A stretch of DNA of 64,000 nucleotides from Arthrobacter sp. efr-133-TYG-118 (GCF_030209755.1 NZ_JARVRH010000004.1:248001-312000); one strand, 5' to 3'. Counted from the first letter of the stretch, positions 45,555 through 54,893 are shown. Program-made: numbers and translations. Notes: generated from the sequence alone by a model not told the origin.

Positions 45555-46292
45555 TTAGGTGTTGACAAAGGTATCACTTACCAATCCCCAAGGGCCTTGG
45601 ACTACTTTCTGAAGTGCAGATCGCTGGCCCAGGTTGATTCCGTTGACCCAGCCGATGGCCATCTGCCAAGTAGCCTGGCAGACACCGTTATTACCGCTGA
45701 GGTACGACGACGGTGTGGACGACATTCCCCGGAGTGGGAAGTAGTTCGTGTAGCTTGGCACGCAGGAATTGACGTTGGTTATGCGCGTCAAGTTGAAGGA
45801 GAAGTTCATGTCAAGCCTCACTCGAGTGAGTGTGATCCCGAGCAATGAATACGAGTACTGCGAAACCCGATCAACGGTGGGCGCCGCCGCCAGAGTGACA
45901 GCCCCGGACACGGTTGCTTTCGAAGTAGCCACCTTTTGCGATGTGGACCTGCTCACCACCACATCACCGCCATGCAGCACCTGTACGTCCCTCGCCGAGG
46001 ACGCCCGTCCCATTTCAGAAACAACACTGGTCAGGAAGCCTGGGTCATTGAGGTAGTTGACCAGTCTCTGCTTCTTCGTGCGTGGGAGGCCAACGAACCG
46101 CTCGTAGTTTTCCTTGGCCTCCGTGGCCAGAAGAGCACTCTGAGCAAGGTCGCTTTCGAATTGGGCAATCGTCAGCGTCCCACCAGCTTGTCCAGTCTGG
46201 ACCGCCGGGGCGGCCGTCGCCGTCGTAGCGACCGTGAGGCCCATCATGGACCCCAGGACAGCCGTCGCCAACGTGCGTGATTTCAATTTCAT
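45555..46292 (-). CDS. Secreted protein of unknown function paired with a PLDc_N protein
   Basis: A 245-aa exported protein. The signal peptide (MKLKSRTLATAV, then ATTATAAPA) would be cleaved near residue 28. A charged helical segment (~40-100, ending QRLVNYLNDPGFLTSV) is followed by a beta-rich C-terminal domain with two Cys and an aromatic ATWQMAIGWVNG stretch. AAAGGAG precedes ATG 46292. The layout parallels the 256-aa protein at 63006. It could be a secreted antibacterial protein or a surface factor; no family recognised. Confidence 0.75.
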   Translation of the reverse strand: MKLKSRTLATAVLGSMMGLTVATTATAAPAVQTGQAGGTLTIAQFESDLAQSALLATEAKENYERFVGLPRTKKQRLVNYLNDPGFLTSVVSEMGRASSARDVQVLHGGDVVVSRSTSQKVATSKATVSGAVTLAAAPTVDRVSQYSYSLLGITLTRVRLDMNFSFNLTRITNVNSCVPSYTNYFPLRGMSSTPSSYLSGNNGVCQATWQMAIGWVNGINLGQRSALQKVVQGPWGLVSDTFVNT

Positions 46293-46460
46293 ATCGACTC
46301 CTTTGCGAGGCGACACGAGGGGACGATCCCCACGTCGTCCCTGCCGAGGCTACCTGCGATCAAAGGCAACTTGTAGTCGACTATCACTTTCGTTAGGGAT
46401 CTGCGGCCAACAACGACACCAGAGCGAAGATTGTGATCGAGCCGAGACGTCGAGCCCGCC

Positions 46461-47072
46461 TCACGCTGAGGCGGCCTCCCACGCGAATCCGTCCGGGTCG
46501 GTGAACGGGCCGGCTGCGCTGCCGATCGCGAGTCGGTGCGATCCGGCGCCCTCGGGAGAGACACCGGCGTCCTTGGCGAGGGCGCGGCGCGCGTAAAGCC
46601 CGAGCTGGACGGGACTCGACGGCATGGCGAACTCGACGTACTTGCCGAAGCTCTTCCCCACGGCGAGGCCCCGGTCGCCGTAGAACCGTTTGCTCGCGGC
46701 AACGTCCGCGACTGCCATCAGGAGCACGATCTTGTCGACCTCCCGGGTGGCCGGACCGCTGTCCTTCTTCGCCGACGTCGCGACCTTCCAGATCGCGCCA
46801 TCCGGAGCCTGAACGACGCCGCCGTAGCCCCACAAGGACTTCGCCACTGGCTTGAGCGTCGTGGCACCGGCTTCCACAGCGGAGTCGATGAGGCTGCTGA
46901 CGGTGGACGGTTGTGACACGACGAGCGACAGCGTAAACCCGCGGAAGCCGTCAGTAGGAGCATCGGAGGCCCGCACGCGCACCCGCGGACCCAATCCGAA
47001 GGCGGCGTCGTAGAAAGCGGTGGCGGCCGCGGGGTCAGGAACTTCGAGGGTGACTGATTCGATGGAGGTCAC
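46461..47072 (-). CDS. VOC/glyoxalase-like protein
   Basis: A 203-aa protein of two VOC-type beta-alpha-beta-beta-beta modules: VTLEVPDPAAATAFYDAAFG and GGVVQAPDGAIWKV in the first, KIVLLMAVADVAASKRFYGD and FTDPDGFAWE in the second. GTG start after AAGGAC. Possible roles are glyoxalase, dioxygenase or resistance protein; not resolvable here. Confidence 0.78.
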   Translation of the reverse strand: MTSIESVTLEVPDPAAATAFYDAAFGLGPRVRVRASDAPTDGFRGFTLSLVVSQPSTVSSLIDSAVEAGATTLKPVAKSLWGYGGVVQAPDGAIWKVATSAKKDSGPATREVDKIVLLMAVADVAASKRFYGDRGLAVGKSFGKYVEFAMPSSPVQLGLYARRALAKDAGVSPEGAGSHRLAIGSAAGPFTDPDGFAWEAASA

Positions 47073-47163
47073 GGCAAGTCCTTCAGTGAGGTGGATTGGT
47101 TTGTGCTTTCGACTTTATGCCGAGGCCTCACTGACCGCTTCTTCAATCCTGACCGATGTGTAA

Positions 47164-47523
47164 TCAGTCCAGGCAGAGGCACAAAGGATGACCGGCCGGA
47201 TCAAGGAACACCCGGAACGTCGTTCCCGGCTAGTTTTCGTGCTTGGTTGCGCCGAGCTCGAGCACGGCTGCCTCAGCGGTGTCGAGGTCATCGACTACGA
47301 CGTCGAGGTGCATCTGCTGCGGGACGTCCTGGCCGGGCCACTGTGGCGCCCTGTAGGAGTCGACTTTCTGGAAGGCCAGCGAATCGCCGTACTCGGCGCG
47401 GACGGACCACCAGTCGTCGTCGTTCCGCTCGATTTTCCACTCGAGCAGGGCGCTGTAGAACTCGGCCAGGGTCTTGGGATCGGGACAGTCGAGGACGACG
47501 ACGGGGAAGCGCGCGATAGCCAT
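47164..47523 (-). pseudogene. VOC-family gene interrupted by an in-frame TAG
   Basis: From ATG 47523 the frame reads MAIARFPVVVLDCPDPKTLA through VVVDDLDTAEAAVLELGATK and HEN, then meets TAG at 47230-47232. The same frame continues for 21 more sense codons, PGTTFRVFLDPAGHPLCLCL plus D, to TGA at 47164. This is exactly the usual C-terminus of the family (HEHQPGTTFRVFLDPAGHPF type). TAG differs from the expected CAG by one base. So it is a nonsense mutant, a sequencing error or a readthrough case; without readthrough the last metal ligand is lost. Confidence 0.75.
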
Positions 47524-47587
47524 GGCCAACACTCTAGGACCGATTCAGGAGGATTGCATCAGGTTCGTTCGCCGGAATCATCCGGAA

Positions 47588-48360
47588 TTAGCGGTAGCGC
47601 GTGGCAAGTTCGGGGCTCTGTGCTCCGAAAGCGGCGAGGTCTGCTTGGAAGACCGCGTCGAGGAGCCCGCCGTTCTCCACGCCCGGGGCACAGACTGTTT
47701 CGCCCAATTCCAGTCCGCGCAAGCTCGCGGTGACCACGTCGGCGGCGCTCATCCGCGGCATCATGCTCAAGTCCATGCCTTGGCGCTCGTGGAACTCGGT
47801 GGCCACCACGCCCGGGCACACGACCTGAACCGTGATTCCGGTGCCCTCCAGTTCCGCGCTGAGAGTCTGGGACATCGCGACGAGGTACGCCAGACTCCCG
47901 CCGTAGACGGCGCGGCGGGGCATCTGGGCGTGCGGGGCAGCCCGCCGAAGGCGATCATGCCGGCCACGTTGATGATCGTGCCCTCGCCGCGTTCCTGCAT
48001 GCCCGGGACTACAGCACGGCTGAGCATGGTCGGGGCGAGGACCTTGACGTTGACGAGTTCCGTGGCCTTGTCGGCAGGAAGCTCGGCGAGGGGCATGTAG
48101 TGGGCAACGCCGGCGTTGTTCACGAGCAGAGTCACCGGCTCGGTAGCGCAGATCTCGGCGACCGAGCCGATACCCTCAGGCGTGGAGAGGTCGGCGACGA
48201 CGGTGCGGACCGTGGTTTTGGGGTGCGAAACGGCGAACTCTTCCAAGCGTTCCTGGCGTCGGCCTACGATCACCAGATCGTAACCGTCGGCAGCCAGGCG
48301 TTCGGCGAATGCCCAGCCGATTCCGGAGCTGGCGCCTGTGATAAGTGCTAGCTTGCTCAC
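47588..48360 (-). pseudogene. Short-chain dehydrogenase with a probable frameshift
   Basis: From GTG 48360 (after GGAGGAACAACA) it reads SKLALITGASSGIGWAFAER (cofactor motif) and LLVNNAGVAHY through INVAGMIAFGG. It then loses homology at about 47944; SDR sequence resumes in another frame as APHAQMPRRAVYGGSLAYLV (the Tyr of the YxxxK region, with K replaced or shifted), SAELEGTGITVQVVCPG, to TAA at 47588. One missing G in a GGG(G) run near 47944-47950 restores a single ~257-aa SDR. Either real decay or an assembly error. Confidence 0.75.
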
Positions 48361-48432
48361 TGTTGTTCCTCCCGTTGGCGGCCATGGGGACAGTTCCACG
48401 CAACCACGCGGCCGACAGTGCTGTCCACTGTA

Positions 48433-48474
48433 CTTCGGGCTTCGGGCTTCGGGCTTCGGGCTTCGGGCTTCGGA
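48433..48474. repeat. 7-bp tandem repeat, CTTCGGG x6
   Basis: Five perfect CTTCGGG units plus a sixth ending in A, between the divergent SDR and monooxygenase genes. Being intergenic and not a multiple of 3, it could change promoter spacing by slippage. Confidence 0.9.
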
Positions 48475-48536
48475 CCCACCTCCCACGCCCGAACCGCTGG
48501 GCGTAAAGTTCTGCCAAGGGACCGGAAGGATCGCTC

Positions 48537-49835
48537 ATGGAGACTGCCCCGCCCAAAGCCGTACAACAGAACAGAGCCGCACAACAGAACCGCCCCCTCG
48601 AAATCGACACGCTTGTCGTCGGTGGAGGCCAAGCGGGACTGGCCACGAGCCACTTCCTCAGCCGGGCCGGCGTCGAGCACTTGGTCCTTGAACGGCGGGC
48701 CGCGCTGGGTGGCGCGTGGCAGGATCGCTGGGATGCGTTCGTGCTGAATACCCCGAACTTCTCACTCGAGCTTCCGGGCATGCCGTACACGGGGCCGGAG
48801 CCGGAGGCGTTCATGGCGCGTGACGACGCCGTTGACTATTTCCGCGACTATGCGCGGAGGATCGGCGCCCCGGTCCGGACCGGCACGGATGTCACGCGCA
48901 TCTCGACGTCGGATGGCGGATTCAGCGTTGAAACGTCCGACGGCGGCTGGCTGGCACGCAATGTGGTGCTGGCGACCGGCGCGTATCAAATACCGAAGAT
49001 CCCACCCCTGGCCGCCGGACTTCCCGGGAGCGTCCTGCAGCTTCACACGCACGACTATCGCAATCCGGAGCAACTGCCGGACGGCGCCGTGCTGATTGTC
49101 GGAACCGGGCAGTCAGGCGGACAGATCGCGGAAGACCTGCTCGCGGCCGGACGTAAGGTTCATCTGGCGGTGTCGACGTGTCCGGAGGCGCCGCGCCGGT
49201 ATCGCGGGCACGACATCATTTATTGGATCCTGCAGGCCGGAATCCACGGGCCCGAGTACGGGGTCAACGCCCTGACGGTCGGGCAGCTGCCCTCCCCCGC
49301 GGCGCGGTTCGCCTGCAACCCCCTGCTCTCCGGCACCGACGGCGGCCACGACATCCACCTCCGCGAGCTCGGCCGTAAGGGCATCCGGCTGCACGGGCAC
49401 CTGGAAGCAGCCGACGACGGCGAACTCACCTTCACGGACGACCTCCCCGAACGCTTGGCAATAGTCGAGGCCGGGTTCGGCCAGCGCATGGGGCGAGCGC
49501 TCGACGCCTATATCGCCGCCGCGGGAATCGACGCGCCTGAACAGCAGCGGGCGCCGGTGGACGATTGGCTGCCTGCTGTCTCACCGGCGCGGGTCAACCT
49601 AGCCGCCCAGAACATCACCTCGGTGCTCTGGGCCACCGGTTACAAACTGGACCTCAGCTTCGTGGACATTCCTGTTCTTGACCCTTGGAGCTACCCGCGA
49701 CATGTCCGCGGCGTCACCGAATGTCCGGGCCTTTACGTGGTCGGGCTGCCGTGGTTGACGGGGCACTACTCGTCGATCGTCGGCGGCGTGGGCGTGGATG
49801 CGGAGTATGTTGCGGGGCAAGTAGCGGGGCGGTGA
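48537..49835 (+). CDS. Flavin-dependent monooxygenase-like oxidoreductase
   Basis: A 432-aa FAD/NAD(P) protein. LVVGGGQAGLATSHFLSRAG (~residue 27) binds FAD, GGAWQDRWDAFVLNTPNFS is the FMO-like segment, LATGAYQIPKIP follows, and VLIVGTGQSGGQIAEDL (~residue 182) is the NADPH site. LWATGYKLDLSFV is near the C-terminus. GGAAGGA precedes the ATG. Oxidises an unknown substrate; relatives include FMO/BVMO-type enzymes. Divergent from the SDR gene. Confidence 0.82.
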   Translation: METAPPKAVQQNRAAQQNRPLEIDTLVVGGGQAGLATSHFLSRAGVEHLVLERRAALGGAWQDRWDAFVLNTPNFSLELPGMPYTGPEPEAFMARDDAVDYFRDYARRIGAPVRTGTDVTRISTSDGGFSVETSDGGWLARNVVLATGAYQIPKIPPLAAGLPGSVLQLHTHDYRNPEQLPDGAVLIVGTGQSGGQIAEDLLAAGRKVHLAVSTCPEAPRRYRGHDIIYWILQAGIHGPEYGVNALTVGQLPSPAARFACNPLLSGTDGGHDIHLRELGRKGIRLHGHLEAADDGELTFTDDLPERLAIVEAGFGQRMGRALDAYIAAAGIDAPEQQRAPVDDWLPAVSPARVNLAAQNITSVLWATGYKLDLSFVDIPVLDPWSYPRHVRGVTECPGLYVVGLPWLTGHYSSIVGGVGVDAEYVAGQVAGR

Positions 49836-49986
49836 GAAATGGTTGCAGTAATCCACCCACCATCATCGTGCATTTCATCGTGCGGGTCTTACGTACATAG
49901 CCGCGATCAGCAATTCCGCGGGCCTGAGCGGCCGGTTCCCGCGGCACGGTGACCGACCGGCTAACGGGCGCCTTCGCCGGCGGGGC

Positions 49987-50880
49987 TCACCGGGTGAAGG
50001 CGAGGTCGAGCATGAGCGTGAGTTCCTCCATCTTGCCGGAACGGCGGGCTAGTGAGACTGCCGCCATCGGGGCGAAGGTGCGACACCAGAGCCACAGCCG
50101 GCCTGTGTCTATGGGATCAGCGATGTCTGCGAGCTGCCGGCATCGATTGCGGATCTCCGCTTCGTTAGCCGCTCCAATCGTGGCGAGGTCAGTGAGGTCC
50201 ATCGCCGGATCGCCGATGCAAGGGCGTGGGTCGATGGCAACAATCCCGCGATCGTCGTCGACCCGCAAGAGATTGCCGAGGTGCAGATCGCCGTGAAGCA
50301 AGGACTCACCTTCGGCCGCCATGTCCAACGCTGCGGCGTGGGATCGACGCCACACGTTGTCGTCGATCGGCGAGTCCGTGAGGGCGCGGCGGCGGCGATC
50401 CCACAACTCGAACATGAACTCCACGCGCTCATGAGCAAGGGGAACATCAGGTGGCGGCGGTGTCCGCGGCGAGAAGAGGTCGGCGATGAGATCCTCGACG
50501 TCCGCAATGACCCAAGTGAAGGCGGTCAGCTGGGTTGCGTCGGGGAGCCACTCAAGCAAAATCGCGCCATGCGTGGTGTCCGCGTCCATCAGGTCAACCA
50601 CGGTGTGGGCGTCTCCCCAGTACCTCAACGCGGCTGCTTCCTGCTCCGTGATCGTGGGGTCGGGTGAGAGCTTGAGTGCGCGCCGCGTTCCGTCCGCGGC
50701 AGATACGCACTCGACAACGGCGCCCGTCCCGCCCGCGTGAACGGTGCGTGGGTCAAGTGCCCACTTCTGGCAGAGTTCGCTCACGATCGCTCCGAAGTCG
50801 TCGATCCAGGCCGCGGCCGCAAGGCCGAATCGATCAAGAAGTCGGTCCCGGGCAGCAAGAGGCATCGCAACTTGTGTCAT
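49987..50880 (-). CDS. Aminoglycoside phosphotransferase-family kinase (streptomycin 6-kinase-like)
   Basis: A 297-aa small-molecule kinase. The catalytic loop LLHGDLHLGNLLRV (~residue 193) and metal-binding VAIDPRPCIGDPAMDL are typical of APH(6)/HipA-like fold enzymes; the N-lobe has RALKLSPDP. It might phosphorylate streptomycin or a metabolite; resistance is not shown. ATG 50880. Confidence 0.78.
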   Translation of the reverse strand: MTQVAMPLAARDRLLDRFGLAAAAWIDDFGAIVSELCQKWALDPRTVHAGGTGAVVECVSAADGTRRALKLSPDPTITEQEAAALRYWGDAHTVVDLMDADTTHGAILLEWLPDATQLTAFTWVIADVEDLIADLFSPRTPPPPDVPLAHERVEFMFELWDRRRRALTDSPIDDNVWRRSHAAALDMAAEGESLLHGDLHLGNLLRVDDDRGIVAIDPRPCIGDPAMDLTDLATIGAANEAEIRNRCRQLADIADPIDTGRLWLWCRTFAPMAAVSLARRSGKMEELTLMLDLAFTR

Positions 50881-51017
50881 GCACCGACGCTACGTGATCC
50901 CTCGTCGGAAACCATGCTCGGCCAGGGTTCCACGAAGGCTGTCGAACGGGGCGGCGGGACCCGGGAGCATACCGTCGAGACCGGTAACGGTGCGGTCCCG
51001 TGGTATTGGATCCAGCT

Positions 51018-51482
51018 TTAGAGCCGGAGCATCATCTTGTAGTTGGTCATCTCTACGCCGAGTGTGATGGGGTGCTGTTCGGCAACTACGGCGAACCCGT
51101 GCTTCTCGAAGAATGGTCGCGCTGTGATGCTCGCATTGGTGTACAACTCGGATACGCCAACCCCCACAGCGATGTCGCGGAGATGCGCCAGGAGGTCGCC
51201 GGCGACACCGCGTCGACCGAACTTGGGAGCGACAAACATCATGTCGATATAGCCATCTTCTCCAACGTCGGAGAAGGCGACGACCTCATCCCCAATGGTG
51301 GCCACGTACGTGTTGAGCGACTTCCTCGCGGAGTTCCATTGGTTGACATCGCGTCCATCTGCTCGCGCCCATGCGGAGATCTGCTGCGCAGAGTAGTGCA
51401 CCGAAGCAGTCTCCGTCACCGCGGCCAGGAACACGCGCAGAGTCGCTGGGCCATCGGTTTCGGCGTAGGGATGGATCTCCAT
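51018..51482 (-). CDS. GNAT N-acetyltransferase
   Basis: A 154-aa acetyltransferase. The acetyl-CoA loop FGRRGVAGDLLAHLRD (R-x-x-G-x-A/G) follows YIDMMFVAPK, and ITARPFFEKHGFAVV is the C-terminal motif of the family. Substrate unknown. Same strand as the APH-like gene, 137 bases away. Confidence 0.85.
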   Translation of the reverse strand: MEIHPYAETDGPATLRVFLAAVTETASVHYSAQQISAWARADGRDVNQWNSARKSLNTYVATIGDEVVAFSDVGEDGYIDMMFVAPKFGRRGVAGDLLAHLRDIAVGVGVSELYTNASITARPFFEKHGFAVVAEQHPITLGVEMTNYKMMLRL

Positions 51483-51543
51483 CCCCTGATTCCATCACGC
51501 CATGCCGATGCCCGATGGACGATCCTGGACGTCATGTCGACTC

Positions 51544-51912
51544 TCAGGAGCAGGTCTTGAGTAAACCTGTGGCACCGGGACGAGCCCGGAAGGTGACGAT
51601 ATGGCCGTCGTCATCCCGAAAAACAGCCTGTGAACCGGACACGGTCACGGTGCCCGCCTGATAGGGGTTCCCCCATCCCGGAGGGGGATTGCCCTGACCA
51701 TCATCCAATGGTGTTTCGGCAATGAAGAACGTGTCATCGACGCGCAATTCCTCGATTCCGCAGTGCGTGTAAAGCATGATTGGCATGCCGGAAGCAATTG
51801 GGGTCGGTGCTTCCACGGAGGCTTCAGTAATCGGCGTTGCAGGCCCTGCGCACGCACACAGGACGGCGAATAGCATGACGGCCAACGATGAGATCCTAAT
51901 TTTTCCGGCCAT
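51544..51912 (-). CDS. Small putative lipoprotein
   Basis: A 122-aa exported protein starting MAGKIRISSLAVMLFAVLCA, with a cysteine after the hydrophobic core (VLCACAG) suggesting lipid attachment. The ~100-residue mature part contains YTHCGIEELRVDDTFFIAE, GNPPPGWGNPYQAGTVTV and DDDGHIVTFRA, with a terminal Cys. This resembles small uncharacterised actinobacterial lipoproteins. Confidence 0.7.
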   Translation of the reverse strand: MAGKIRISSLAVMLFAVLCACAGPATPITEASVEAPTPIASGMPIMLYTHCGIEELRVDDTFFIAETPLDDGQGNPPPGWGNPYQAGTVTVSGSQAVFRDDDGHIVTFRARPGATGLLKTCS

Positions 51913-52152
51913 ACGACCCACCCCAGTCCCCGATCAGGCTCACAGAATATGCCTTGGGAAAGTTGGCCACAATGTTAGAGCTAGCCAGGTTGGTCTTACG
52001 TGTCCGGTAAAGGATCCCTTTGGGTCGAACTGTTGCAGGCCTAGAACTCCTCCTCAGCTGAAGTCAGATTTGATGCCATCGGTCCCAGCACCCCTCAGCG
52101 TTCGACTTACGGGCGTCGCATGAGGGACACTTCGGACACTAGAGTTCGGTCC

Positions 52153-52677
52153 ATGATCGTTTGGCTCAATGGCACCCATGGAGTGGGAAAGACGACGACG
52201 AGCGCGCTCGTGCAGCAATTGCTGCCCGACGCGCGCGTCCTCGATGCTGAGAAGGTCGGTGAGGTGCTCATGGACATCAAGCCGGGGCTTCCTGCAACGG
52301 ACAACTTCCAGCACTGGGAACCGTGGCGGGGGCTCGTTGTCGAAACGGCCCGGCGCGTGCTCGAGTACACCGGAGGCACACTCGTGATGCCGATGACTGT
52401 CCTGGTCGAGCGCTACTGGCGGGAAATCAGCGATGGCCTTACCGAGCACGGCATACCAATCCAACACTTCGTACTCCATGCCGGCCAGGCCACGCTCCGC
52501 GACCGCATACAGAACGACAAAGACCTCGGCCCCTCGCCGTTCCGCTTCGCGTACCTGGAGCCATACGCCGAGGCGGCCCGTACGTGGCTGCACGATGAAG
52601 CCGAGGTCATCGACACCACACACATCGCAGCGGACCAAGCCGCACGCCAGATTGCGGATTCGGTGCTTGGCCGCTGA
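52153..52677 (+). CDS. TmrB-like P-loop NTPase
   Basis: A 174-aa protein: MIVWLNGTHGVGKTTTSALV is a P-loop at the extreme N-terminus, followed by VLDAEKVGEVLMD and GGTLVMPMTVLVERYWREI. This is the layout of TmrB (tunicamycin resistance) and similar kinase-like proteins. ATG 52153 puts the P-loop at residues 7-15, as in the family. The resistance role is only by similarity. Confidence 0.78.
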   Translation: MIVWLNGTHGVGKTTTSALVQQLLPDARVLDAEKVGEVLMDIKPGLPATDNFQHWEPWRGLVVETARRVLEYTGGTLVMPMTVLVERYWREISDGLTEHGIPIQHFVLHAGQATLRDRIQNDKDLGPSPFRFAYLEPYAEAARTWLHDEAEVIDTTHIAADQAARQIADSVLGR

Positions 52678-52880
52678 GAGAGGCCCAGACTGATCAACTG
52701 AAGCACACCATCAAGGTCGCCTGGGGCGCCTCCACGAGCAGCTTCCGAGCGCTCTCCGCCCAGGGTTCGATCTAAGGGATGGCCGTAGAACCCAACGAGG
52801 GCACCCCGACGGTTTCGCCGTGCTGCCCACCAGGCAGTGCGGTTCACCTCCGATTCATACGATGACGCTACGGTTTGCCC

Positions 52881-53507
52881 GTGAAGCGCTTTTTTGGACA
52901 CCCCATGACCTTGTGGCCGTCTATGCGGAACCGCCTGCACGTCTACGCACTGCCCGCCCCCGACCTCCGATCGGCGCTGGAAGAACGTCAGCGCGTCCTG
53001 GAGGCGTTCGACTACTGCTCCATCCAGCCAGCCGACTACCTGCATGCCACGGTGCAGCAGTTCGCGGTTACCTCCGAGGAGGTCAGCCCCGAAGAAATGG
53101 CCGCCTTCATGGCCAGGCTCAAGAGCGTCGCCGCCGAAACCAAACCGTTCAGCGTCGAGCTGGGCGAACCGGAAGCGGATGATTACTCGCTCGGGGTCAG
53201 AGGGACGAATACGCCACCATGGGCGAAACTGACCGCGGCGGTCCGCGACGCGGCCGCCGACACCATCAACAAGAGCCAGCCGCTGCCCGGAGCCCCCTTC
53301 AACCCTCATCTCACCCTGGGCTACGCCCTGGCCGAAGGCAGTACCGAACTTATTCAACAGGCATCCGACCATCTGAGGGCACCTGCCCTGCCTCCTCTGA
53401 CCATCAACGAGATGCACTTGATAGCTGTCCACCAGGACGTCAACCGAGGCGCCTTCACCTGGGACACCACATCTCGCTTCCCTTTCAGCGAACCCCCGGC
53501 CAAATAA
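52881..53507 (+). CDS. 2H phosphoesterase (2'-5' RNA ligase-like)
   Basis: A ~208-aa protein with two HxT motifs, H55-A-T in YLHATVQQF and H143-L-T in NPHLTLGYAL, spaced as in the 2H phosphoesterase superfamily, which acts on 2',3'-cyclic phosphates or 2'-5' bonds. The start is uncertain (GTG 52881, TTG 52875 or ATG 52905) since no clear ribosome binding site is seen. Not linked to neighbouring genes in an obvious way. Confidence 0.75.
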   Translation: MKRFFGHPMTLWPSMRNRLHVYALPAPDLRSALEERQRVLEAFDYCSIQPADYLHATVQQFAVTSEEVSPEEMAAFMARLKSVAAETKPFSVELGEPEADDYSLGVRGTNTPPWAKLTAAVRDAAADTINKSQPLPGAPFNPHLTLGYALAEGSTELIQQASDHLRAPALPPLTINEMHLIAVHQDVNRGAFTWDTTSRFPFSEPPAK

Positions 53508-53798
53508 TCGAAGAACGCCCTCTGGCTTCCGCGATGTGCTCGCTGAAGGATCCTTTACCGCGCGCTGCGGTCAATCGCCGTTCAGTTCCTCCACGGCCTC
53601 GTAGGTTTCCTAGTTCTTCAAAATTCCTAAACTCTTTGGGGTTATCTATTGACGCGCATGTTGGCGCGGAATACGGTGAGCGACATCAAGGGAAGCATCA
53701 TGAATCGTAATCGTGGATGCTGACGTCTCCAGTGCACATCAAGGTCCAAGAAGTGACTCATGTTCGCAAAATCACCGCGTATTCGTAGTCATGGGTCA

Positions 53799-54245
53799 AT
53801 GTCTTCTACAACTGCTGACCTCGAAGGCGTCACGCGTCGTCGCCGTTTCCTCGTGCCGATTGGAGTCGCTTCCTTGGCTGCGGTCATCGGGGCGGCGGGG
53901 TTTTTGTACTTCGGCTCGACGGCTAAAGCTCAGAGCGGAGCTCCGACCACCGTAGCTCAGAGCAGCACTCCGACCACCGTTCCGACGTGGTCTGGGCTGC
54001 CAATCACCTCCGAGACCGTTACGACGGTCATAAACGGGAACCCAACCCTCTTCATCGTCGACCGCGAGCCAAGTACGTCAGTCCCGGCTGGCGTTATCTA
54101 CCAAGAATCGCCCGCGCCCGGGACGCCGATCACAACCGGCACTGTAGTCACTCTGACCGTTTCGTCAGGGTTCCCCGCTGGTTACGCACCGCCGTCAATC
54201 CCCAGTCACGCACTGAGCGCGCACAGGGAGCTGCGTTCTCGATGA
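53799..54245 (+). CDS. Membrane-anchored PASTA-like protein
   Basis: A 148-aa protein with a cytoplasmic RRRRF stretch, one helix (~residues 17-40), an Ala/Thr-rich linker and a PASTA-like domain (SVPAGVIYQESPAPGTPITT plus GTVVTLTVSSG). PASTA domains bind peptidoglycan or beta-lactams in kinases and PBPs; here there is no other domain. It overlaps the next lipoprotein gene as ATGA. ATG 53760 would add 13 residues. Confidence 0.65.
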   Translation: MSSTTADLEGVTRRRRFLVPIGVASLAAVIGAAGFLYFGSTAKAQSGAPTTVAQSSTPTTVPTWSGLPITSETVTTVINGNPTLFIVDREPSTSVPAGVIYQESPAPGTPITTGTVVTLTVSSGFPAGYAPPSIPSHALSAHRELRSR

Positions 54246-54793
54246 AGCACTCGATGTGCACGCTCGCCGCGGCGGCTGTGCTCGGGCTAGCCCTTGCCGG
54301 ATGCCAGCCCACCGCCGGTCCGATCACGCTGGGATCGCCCGGAGCAACCCCGAGCCCCTCACCGTCCGAGCTGGCGGCCATCGTCCAGGCAGCCGTCGAG
54401 GATCGAAACGGTACAGTCCTCGACACTCCCCCTGCCATGAGGCTTGCCGGAGTGCATATGACGGCGGCCTACCTGTCCAAGCGCGAGCGGGACCTCCCAA
54501 AGGTGGCCCGTTCGAAGGCCGGATTCAAGGCAATGGGCTTCTGGTATACGTCATTTTCGACGAAAATAACCGTGGAATCGGTCGAGGTGACCGGTTCGCG
54601 GGCGAGCGTCCGGTTCAAGGAATTGACTGAGGAATACCAGTACTCGACGGCGAATGGGCCGAGCAGCGTCCCGTCGGGCTACTCGCTGGTCCAGACCGCG
54701 ACCTTCCGGTCATCTGGAGACGCTTGGCAGCTAGACAGCATCACCCCTAGCGTGCCAGGGGACGGCCTGCCGATGTCCGTCGTCGAGGGCTAA
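54242..54793 (+). CDS. Putative lipoprotein
   Basis: A 183-aa exported protein with signal peptide MKHSMCTLAAAAVLGLALAG and lipobox LALAGC, then a Pro/Ser linker and an alpha-beta domain (SKITVESVEVTGSRASVRF-type strands, ATFRSSGDAWQLDSITPS) resembling DUF4878/NTF2-like lipoproteins. Its ATG overlaps the PASTA gene stop, so the two form an operon of surface proteins. Confidence 0.72.
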   Translation: MKHSMCTLAAAAVLGLALAGCQPTAGPITLGSPGATPSPSPSELAAIVQAAVEDRNGTVLDTPPAMRLAGVHMTAAYLSKRERDLPKVARSKAGFKAMGFWYTSFSTKITVESVEVTGSRASVRFKELTEEYQYSTANGPSSVPSGYSLVQTATFRSSGDAWQLDSITPSVPGDGLPMSVVEG

Positions 54794-54893
54794 ACTTCCG
54801 CGTGGGCCGTCGCCGCCACGGACTTCATAATGCACTTCATGGCGCTGAAAGCTCGGGAGCGAGGCCCAGGACGATCAACCGCACGCCACTAGT

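Noticed and set aside
52678..52880. Possible gene remnant between the TmrB-like and 2H genes
   Set aside because: No frame with a start, ribosome binding site or family resemblance was found.
52413..53432. A long minus-strand frame of 339 aa
   Set aside because: Lies opposite the TmrB-like and 2H phosphoesterase genes, has no recognisable domain and arises from GC-rich codon bias.
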